NCBI GenBank assembly: GCA_050248375.1
Contig: JBFWSL010000152.1
Coordinates: 1-9,677 of the forward strand
DNA from: JAYZVT01 sp050248375
GTDB lineage: Bacteria > Pseudomonadota > Alphaproteobacteria > Rhizobiales > Methyloligellaceae
Reading direction: 5' to 3'
Length of the DNA stretch: 9,677 nucleotides
Positions 4,639 through 9,677 of the stretch are shown one piece after another (position 1 is the first letter of the stretch; every line of letters begins with the position of its first letter). The translations under genes were made by a program, and so were the position numbers. Under the pieces are notes generated by a model. The model saw only the letters and a program-made list of their open reading frames with translations. It did no database searches and was not told where the DNA came from.

Positions 4639-6354
4639 ATGCCCAAAACCGGACCAAACGCCGCACCGCAGCAATATCCGTGGCTGGGGGCCTATCCGCA
4701 GGGAATCCCCTGGGACAAGACCTACAAGCCGCGCATTCTCTCCGAAATCCTGGATGATTCGGCCTCCCGCTTCGCCGGTCAGCCTTGCACCAGCTTCCTG
4801 GGCCGCACCCTGACCTATGGCGAGATTGGCCGCATGGCCGACCGGACCGCCGCCGCGCTGCAGGCCATGGGCGTCGGCAAGGGATCCCGCGTGGGCCTGC
4901 TGCTGCCCAACACGCCCACCTACATCGTCTTCTATTTCGCCATTCTGAAGGCCGGCGGGACGGTGGTGAACTTCAACCCGCTCTACACGGTCGAGGAACT
5001 GCGCCACCAGATCAGGGACAGCGGCACCGGGATCATGGTCACCCTCGACCTCGTCATGACCTTCAGGAAGGTCGAACCGCTGCTCCAGGAGGGAAGCCTC
5101 GAAAAGGCCATCGTCTGCCCTTTCGCCGAACTGCTGCCCGGCCTCAAGTCGCTGCTGTTCCGGCTGTTCAAGTCCGGTGACGTCGCGAAAGTGTCGCGTT
5201 CGCCCGCCGCCGCGAAGATTCTCGACGGTCGCACCCTCATGGAGTCCGATGCGCCCTTCAAGCCCCCCGCCATCGACCCCGGCAAGGACATCGCCGTCCT
5301 GCAATACACCGGCGGCACCACCGGCACCCCCAAGGGCGCCATGCTCACCCACGCCAATCTCAGCGTCAACGTGCAGCAGGTGCTCGACTGGGCGGAGGTC
5401 CTCTCTCCCGGCCAGGAACGCATCATGGCGGTGCTGCCCTTCTTCCACGTCTTCGCCATGACCGCCGTCCTGAACTTCGGCGTATCCAAGGGCTCGCTGC
5501 TGATCCTGATGCCGCGCTTCGAGCTGAAGGAAGCCCTGCAGCTCATCGACAGCCACAAGGCGACCATGCTGCCGGGCGTGCCCACCATGTACAACGCCAT
5601 GATCAATTCGCCGGACCTCGGCCGCTACGACCTGACCACGCTGAAGTTCTGCATCTCCGGCGGCGCGGCCCTCCCCATCGAGGTGAAACGCGCCTTCGAG
5701 ACGCTCACCGGCTGCAAGCTCGTGGAAGGCTACGGCCTGAGCGAGACCTCTCCGGTCGCCACCTGCAACCCGCCGCAGGGCCCCGTCCGCGAAGGCTCCA
5801 TCGGCCTGCCCCTGCCCGGAACGGTCATCTCCATCCGCTCCATCGACGACCCGGAAAAGGAAATGCCGCTGAAGGAAAACGGAGAGATCTGTATCGCCGG
5901 ACCGCAGGTCATGCCCGGCTACTGGGAGAAGCCGGAGGAAACGGCGGATGCTTTCACCGGCAGGTTTTTCCGCACCGGCGACGTCGGCTACATGGATTCG
6001 GAAGGCTTCACCTACATCGTTGACCGCCTGAAGGACATGATCAACGCGTCGGGCTTCAAGGTCTATCCGCGCCGCATCGAGGAGGCTCTCTACGAGCACC
6101 CCGCCGTGGAGGAAGTGACCGTCATCGGCATTCCCGACGAATACCGCGGCGAGGCGCCCAAGGCTTTCGTGAAGCTGCGCAAGAATGGCAAGGCGAGCGA
6201 GGAAGAGCTGTTCGAGTTCCTAAAGCCGAAGATCTCGAAGATCGAGATGCCGGCCGAGATCGAGTTCCGGGACGTGCTGCCCAAGACCATGATCGGCAAG
6301 CTGTCCAAGAAAGAACTGCGGCAGGAAGAGGAACCCTCTCCTGCCGCTGATTGA
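4639..6354 (+). CDS. fadD: Long-chain fatty-acid-CoA ligase (FadD/PimA-like)
   Basis: A 571-residue ANL-superfamily enzyme that activates a free fatty acid with ATP and CoA to acyl-CoA, AMP and PPi. Motifs in order: phosphate loop YTGGTTGTPKG (223-233), substrate-site region LPFFHVFAMT (266-275), GGAALP (341-346), A5 motif YGLSET (365-370), FRTGD (444-448), hinge VDRLKDMINASGFKVYP (461-477), and the catalytic lysine Lys554 in PKTMIGKLSKKEL. All expected residues are present. ATG 4639 yields the usual N-terminus (YPWLGAYPQGIPWD) and has GGGAGG 12 bases upstream; ATG 4513 adds 42 unlikely residues. It diverges from the ACP operon and ends 27 bases from the convergent DUF2147 gene. Chain-length preference cannot be read from sequence; a dicarboxylate ligase of PimA type is an alternative. 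It would feed the thiolase/dehydrogenase pathway encoded nearby. Confidence 0.92.
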   Translation: MPKTGPNAAPQQYPWLGAYPQGIPWDKTYKPRILSEILDDSASRFAGQPCTSFLGRTLTYGEIGRMADRTAAALQAMGVGKGSRVGLLLPNTPTYIVFYFAILKAGGTVVNFNPLYTVEELRHQIRDSGTGIMVTLDLVMTFRKVEPLLQEGSLEKAIVCPFAELLPGLKSLLFRLFKSGDVAKVSRSPAAAKILDGRTLMESDAPFKPPAIDPGKDIAVLQYTGGTTGTPKGAMLTHANLSVNVQQVLDWAEVLSPGQERIMAVLPFFHVFAMTAVLNFGVSKGSLLILMPRFELKEALQLIDSHKATMLPGVPTMYNAMINSPDLGRYDLTTLKFCISGGAALPIEVKRAFETLTGCKLVEGYGLSETSPVATCNPPQGPVREGSIGLPLPGTVISIRSIDDPEKEMPLKENGEICIAGPQVMPGYWEKPEETADAFTGRFFRTGDVGYMDSEGFTYIVDRLKDMINASGFKVYPRRIEEALYEHPAVEEVTVIGIPDEYRGEAPKAFVKLRKNGKASEEELFEFLKPKISKIEMPAEIEFRDVLPKTMIGKLSKKELRQEEEPSPAAD

Positions 6355-6381
6355 TGCACTAAATTTTGACGGAGGCGCCGC

Positions 6382-7422
6382 TCAGGGCTCGCGGACAATG
6401 CAGTCCGCGCCTTCCGACTTCAGCCGGTTGCAGAAGTTGACGGCCAGCGACTGCTCGCCGATCGGCCCGACGCGCACCCGGTACCACACGCCCTTGGAGC
6501 CGAGGTCGGCCATCTGCACGTTCGGGGAAATGCTTCCCAGCAGATGCGGATAGCGCTGCTGCATCTCGCTGTAGGCCTGCAGCGCGTCACGCTGCGTCTG
6601 CCGCGCGAGCACCTGCACGTGGTAGCCCCGGTCGGTCGCCATCGGGCGCGGGGCCGGCCGCGGGATGGCCGCCGTCGTCTCCGGGGGCGGCCTGCGGGCC
6701 TGCGGAGCGGGCGGCGAATAGGTCTGGGCCGGAGGCGGCGTCACCGCGGCCTGGCGCTGCGGAGCGCGCGCGGGAGGCGGTGTGTAGGCCGGGGCCTGCT
6801 GCGGTTCGGGCCGGGTCAGCGCGGCCTCGCGCTGGGGCTGCGGCGCGGGCTCGGCCGCCTGCGGCGCGGCGGCATAGGCCCTGGGCGGCGCGGCCGGCGT
6901 GGCGGCGGGCCTCGGCGTGGCCGCGGCAGCGACAGGAGCGGGCGCCGGGGCCGGCTTCGAGGCCACCATCGGCGCCGCGGGCGTCTCGGTCCGGGTCCAG
7001 TATTTCGTGCGGCACGGCCAGCCGCTGGACAGGCAGCCGCGGATTTCCACCTGCTTCGCGGAAGCCAGCGAAATGTGCTTCAGGTAATAGGCCTTGCCGT
7101 CCTCGGGGCTGTAAATCTCCCCTGTCCAGGCCTTGTCGCCGATTTTCTTGGTGTTCTGGAGGATATCCATGCCGATGATCGGCCGGCCCTTCAGCTTGGG
7201 ATCGGGGTTGAGTTCATCCCGGTAGGGTTTGCCGCGCTCGTCCACCGGATCCTTCAGCCACACGATCTTGCTGCAGATGGCGTCTCCGCAGGGATAAAGC
7301 TCGACCTTGGCCTTCTGGTCATCGGTCAGCCAGGTGCCAAAGGAGTTTTCCTCCGCGGCGTCGGCCGCCGCCAACGGCCAGAACACGGCAGCCAGGGAAA
7401 GGGCAAAAAACGGGTTTCGCAT
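6382..7422 (-). CDS. Secreted DUF2147 protein with C-terminal SPOR domain
   Basis: A 346-residue envelope protein of two known domains. Residues 1-23 are a signal peptide (MRNPFFALSLAAVFWPLAAA, cut likely after ADA or AA). DUF2147 (PF09917) spans about 25-144: GTWLTDDQ, CGDAICSKIVWL, NPDPKLKGRPIIGMDIL, WTGEIYSPEDGKAYYLK, RGCLSSGWPCRTKYWTR. Its four cysteines (45, 50, 130, 137) could form disulfides. A Pro/Ala-rich linker (about 148-262) spans the periplasm or wall. A SPOR domain (about 266-345) follows: YHVQVLARQTQRDAL, then WYRVRVGPIGEQSLA; SPOR domains bind denuded septal peptidoglycan. ATG 7422 has GGAGGAG upstream; the longer reading frame to 7500 adds non-signal residues. It suggests a protein drawn to the division site, but DUF2147's function is unknown. 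Its stop faces the ligase stop 27 bases away with no visible terminator. Confidence 0.88.
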   Translation of the reverse strand: MRNPFFALSLAAVFWPLAAADAAEENSFGTWLTDDQKAKVELYPCGDAICSKIVWLKDPVDERGKPYRDELNPDPKLKGRPIIGMDILQNTKKIGDKAWTGEIYSPEDGKAYYLKHISLASAKQVEIRGCLSSGWPCRTKYWTRTETPAAPMVASKPAPAPAPVAAAATPRPAATPAAPPRAYAAAPQAAEPAPQPQREAALTRPEPQQAPAYTPPPARAPQRQAAVTPPPAQTYSPPAPQARRPPPETTAAIPRPAPRPMATDRGYHVQVLARQTQRDALQAYSEMQQRYPHLLGSISPNVQMADLGSKGVWYRVRVGPIGEQSLAVNFCNRLKSEGADCIVREP

Positions 7423-7443
7423 GGGATGCACTCCTCCGTGCCG

Positions 7444-7461
7444 GAGGTCATGCCCGACCTC
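7444..7461 (-). other. Small hairpin in the leader of the DUF2147-SPOR gene
   Basis: GAGGTC (7444-7449) and GACCTC (7456-7461) form a 6-base stem with a 6-base loop, just upstream of the ribosome site. It lies in the 89-base gap after the thiolase gene. It could be a leader structure, or a weak end to the thiolase transcript; no T-run follows. Confidence 0.3.
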
Positions 7462-7511
7462 GGGACGGCTTCTCAGTCCTGTCATATACGTACGGCTCAT
7501 TGAACAAACCG

Positions 7512-8825
7512 TTAATCCTTGCCCCCGTCTGACACACTCGCGGCACCCTCCAGGATTGCCGCGACCCCCATTCCGCCCGCGGTACAGATCGAAATCAGCC
7601 CGCGCCCTCCGCCGTTGGCCGACAGAATCTTCGCCAGCGCGCCCACTATTCTGGCGCCAGTCGCGGCAAAAGGATGGCCAAAAGCTATGCTCGAGCCCTT
7701 TATGTTCATTTTCTTCCGGTCAATCGCGCCCAGCGGCTTGTCGCGGCCAAGAACCCGCCTGCAATAATCCGCGGATTCCCAAGCCTTCAACGTGCACAGC
7801 ACCTGGGCGGCGAAGGCCTCGTGAATCTCATAGTAGTCAAAATCCTGCAGGTCGAGCCCCGCCCGCGTCAAAAGATTACTAACGGCAACGGTCGGAGCCA
7901 TCAAAAGTCCCTCCCCCGCCACGAAGTCCAGCGCCGCCGTCTGGCCCATGGTCAGGTAGGCCTGGATCGGCAATCCGCGCTTCTTCGCCCAGTCCTCGCT
8001 GGCCAGCAGCGCGGTGGCCGCTCCGTCGGTCAGCGGCGTCGAATTGGCCGCCGTCAGCGTCCCCTTGCCCGAGGACCGGTCGAAGGCCGGCTTCAGCTCG
8101 GCCATCGCCTGCAGGTCGATGTCGGGCCTCAGGTTGTTGTCCCGGAAGACGCCGTTGCAGGGCACCAGCAGGTCGTCCATGAAACCTTCTTCATAGGCGG
8201 CCGCGGCCTTCTTGTGACTCTCGTAGGCGAGCTGGTCCTGCTCCTTGCGGCCAATGTCCCACTGCTTGGCCATCAGCTCCGCATGCTCGCCCATGGAAAG
8301 ACCGGTGCGCGGCTCCGCCGTGCTGGGAGCCTGCGGGGCCAGCTCCCCCGGCGACATTCCCTTGAACACCGCGAGCTTCTCGCCGAGGCTGCGTGCCCGG
8401 CTCAGCTTCACCAGCCGCTGGGCGAACTTGCGCTGGAACACCACCGGCGCGTCGCTGATCGTATCGCTGCCCATGGCGATGCCGCATTCGAGTTCGCCCG
8501 AGGCGATGCGTCCGGCGATATTGAGACCCGCCACCAGGCTGGTGCCGCAGGCCTGCATCATGGTCGTGCCCGGCGACGACGGCGCCAGCTTCGACCCGAT
8601 CACCGCCTCGCGCGCCAGGTTCCAGTCCTTGGCGTGGGTGACCACCGCGCCGCCCATCACCTCGTCGATATGCACGCCGTCCAGCCCGAAGCGGTCGGCG
8701 AGACCGTTCAGCGCCGTGATCATCATGTCCAGGTTGGTCAGATCCGCATAACCGGTATAGGAGCGGCAAAAGGGAATCCGCACGCCACCTATTACCGCTA
8801 CCCGACGCATCGTGTTGCCCGCCAT
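7512..8825 (-). CDS. fadI: Acetyl-CoA C-acyltransferase (beta-oxidation thiolase, FadI-like)
   Basis: A 437-residue thiolase that cleaves 3-ketoacyl-CoA with CoA to acetyl-CoA and a chain two carbons shorter. It begins VAVIGGVRIPFCRSYTGYAD. The nucleophile is Cys93 in MMQACGTSLVAG. The other active-site parts are EIHEAFAAQ (His335), IAFGHPFAATGARI (His384) and the acid/base Cys414 in CTAGGMG. Length and the GHPFAATG form fit the FadI group rather than short biosynthetic PhaA thiolases. ATG 8825 is preceded by GAGGGAG with 6-base spacing; the frame stays open to 9083, but that extension is the antisense-free shadow of the upstream gene read in another frame. It starts 11 bases after the dehydrogenase stop, as expected for a two-subunit fatty acid oxidation complex. 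Confidence 0.93.
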   Translation of the reverse strand: MAGNTMRRVAVIGGVRIPFCRSYTGYADLTNLDMMITALNGLADRFGLDGVHIDEVMGGAVVTHAKDWNLAREAVIGSKLAPSSPGTTMMQACGTSLVAGLNIAGRIASGELECGIAMGSDTISDAPVVFQRKFAQRLVKLSRARSLGEKLAVFKGMSPGELAPQAPSTAEPRTGLSMGEHAELMAKQWDIGRKEQDQLAYESHKKAAAAYEEGFMDDLLVPCNGVFRDNNLRPDIDLQAMAELKPAFDRSSGKGTLTAANSTPLTDGAATALLASEDWAKKRGLPIQAYLTMGQTAALDFVAGEGLLMAPTVAVSNLLTRAGLDLQDFDYYEIHEAFAAQVLCTLKAWESADYCRRVLGRDKPLGAIDRKKMNIKGSSIAFGHPFAATGARIVGALAKILSANGGGRGLISICTAGGMGVAAILEGAASVSDGGKD

Positions 8826-8836
8826 CGCGCGCTCCC

Positions 8837-9677
8837 TCAAGCCGCCTGCGCGGCGCTCTTGCCGCGTTCCCTGGCGAGATAATGCAATGGCCCGCCGCGG
8901 AAGGGCGCGAAGCCGGTTCCGAAGATCACGCCCGCGTCCACATGGTCGGCGCTCTCCACCACCTGGTCGGCGAGACAGCGCTCGCATTCGTCGAGCATGG
9001 GCTTCACCAGTTCCCGCCCCAGCCTGGCAAGGTCTTCCTCGTCGTATTTCGCTTCCTCGCGCACCGGCTTGCCCTTGTCCCACTTGTAAATGCCTTCACC
9101 GGACTTCTTGCCCAGCTTGCCGGCCTTGACCAGCCGGTCGAGCTCGGTCTCCTGCCCTTCCGGCACCGCGCCAAGCTCGCGCGCGACCGTGGCGGAAATA
9201 TCGAGGCCGACCACGTCGGCCAGCTCCAGCGGCCCCATGGGCATGCCGAACTTGAGCGCCGCCTGGTCCACCTTTTCCCGCGGCGTGCCTTCCTGGTAGC
9301 GCCGCACCGCCTCGGCCATGTAGGGCACCAGCACGCGGTTGACCAGGAAACCCGGACCGTCCTTGCAGATCAGCGGAAACTTCTTGATTGCGGTGACGAA
9401 GGCCGCGCCCTTGCGCACCTCCTCCTCGCGCGACTTCGCGCCGCGCACCACTTCCACCAGCGGCAGGCTGGCGACGGGGTTGAAGAAGTGCAGCCCGATC
9501 AGCCGGCCCGGATCCGACAGCGGCTCGGCGATGTCGGCAATGGCCAGCGACGACGTGTTCGTCGCCAGTATGGCGCCCGGCTTCAGGCGGTTCTCCAGCG
9601 ACTTGAAGACTTTCTGCTTGATGTCGAGCCGCTCCACGATGGCCTCGATCACCACGTCGGCGCGCGGCACGTGAATG
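8837..9677 (-). CDS. 3-hydroxyacyl-CoA dehydrogenase, C-terminal part (FadB/FadJ-like), 5' end outside window
   Basis: The 279 visible residues are the 3' end of a gene running off the window edge; the frame is open to the last base, so the apparent GTG at 9670 is not a start. Visible are the latter half of the NAD-binding Rossmann domain (ADVVIEAIVERLDIKQKVF, ATNTSSLAIADIA), the signature GLHFFNPVASLPLVEVV with its catalytic His, then the C-terminal dehydrogenase domain (GPGFLVNRVLVPYMAEAVRR, GMPMGPLELADVVGLDI) and the second repeat ending in GTGFAPFRGGPLHYL. That two-copy ending is typical of multifunctional FadB/FadJ subunits, whose N-terminal enoyl-CoA hydratase domain would lie outside. 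It oxidises 3-hydroxyacyl-CoA to 3-ketoacyl-CoA for the adjoining thiolase, 11 bases downstream. Confidence 0.92.
   Translation of the reverse strand, partial: IHVPRADVVIEAIVERLDIKQKVFKSLENRLKPGAILATNTSSLAIADIAEPLSDPGRLIGLHFFNPVASLPLVEVVRGAKSREEEVRKGAAFVTAIKKFPLICKDGPGFLVNRVLVPYMAEAVRRYQEGTPREKVDQAALKFGMPMGPLELADVVGLDISATVARELGAVPEGQETELDRLVKAGKLGKKSGEGIYKWDKGKPVREEAKYDEEDLARLGRELVKPMLDECERCLADQVVESADHVDAGVIFGTGFAPFRGGPLHYLARERGKSAAQAA

Noticed and set aside
4414..6099. 561-codon open frame on the - strand opposite the acyl-CoA ligase
   Set aside because: Antisense shadow of a gene with all ANL motifs; the translation is biased (Gly, Arg, His, Val) and unrecognisable.
7674..8882. 402-codon open frame on the + strand opposite the thiolase
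   Set aside because: Shadow of the thiolase, with no motif and no ribosome site.

Overview
This window looks like a chromosomal segment of a GC-rich alphaproteobacterium, perhaps of the Rhodospirillales/Rhizobiales type. That is an inference from family resemblance, GC-rich codon use and GC-rich intergenic palindromes; no marker gene fixes the taxon. It falls into two parts.

Left part (1-2050, + strand): a compact two-gene unit, then a damaged zone. A ribbon-helix-helix regulator (140-559) is followed 5 bases later by a PHB-depolymerase-family (LpqC-type) esterase (565-1692). The esterase matches its family up to about base 1578. There homology stops next to a perfect palindrome (1580-1598), and the catalytic-histidine part of the domain is replaced by unrelated sequence. 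About 270 bases of unrecognised DNA follow, holding a strong two-stem inverted repeat (1723-1793) whose outer arms fit integron attC core-site consensus. Then comes the 3' end only of radC (about 1846-2046). Two genes broken on facing sides mark this as a recombination or deletion scar. A cluster of palindromic repeats (2083-2329) closes the zone.

Right part (2359-9677): lipid metabolism. On the - strand, a dedicated acyl carrier protein (4028-4297), a beta-ketoacyl-ACP synthase with NodE-like motifs (2744-3982) and a cyclophilin-like-fold protein (2359-2730) form a probable operon. Diverging from it is a long-chain acyl-CoA ligase (4639-6354, +). Convergent with the ligase is a secreted DUF2147 protein carrying a C-terminal SPOR domain (6382-7422, -). 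Upstream of that on the - strand lies a beta-oxidation pair: a FadI-like thiolase (7512-8825) and the 3' part of a 3-hydroxyacyl-CoA dehydrogenase (8837 to the window edge).

Together the right part covers acyl chain building on a specialised carrier, activation of free fatty acids to CoA esters, and their degradation. I found no CRISPR array, tRNA, rRNA, intact transposase or integrase, and no clearly new system. The points most worth a second look are the scar with its attC-like hairpin, the ACP/synthase/cyclophilin-like set, and the DUF2147-SPOR fusion.
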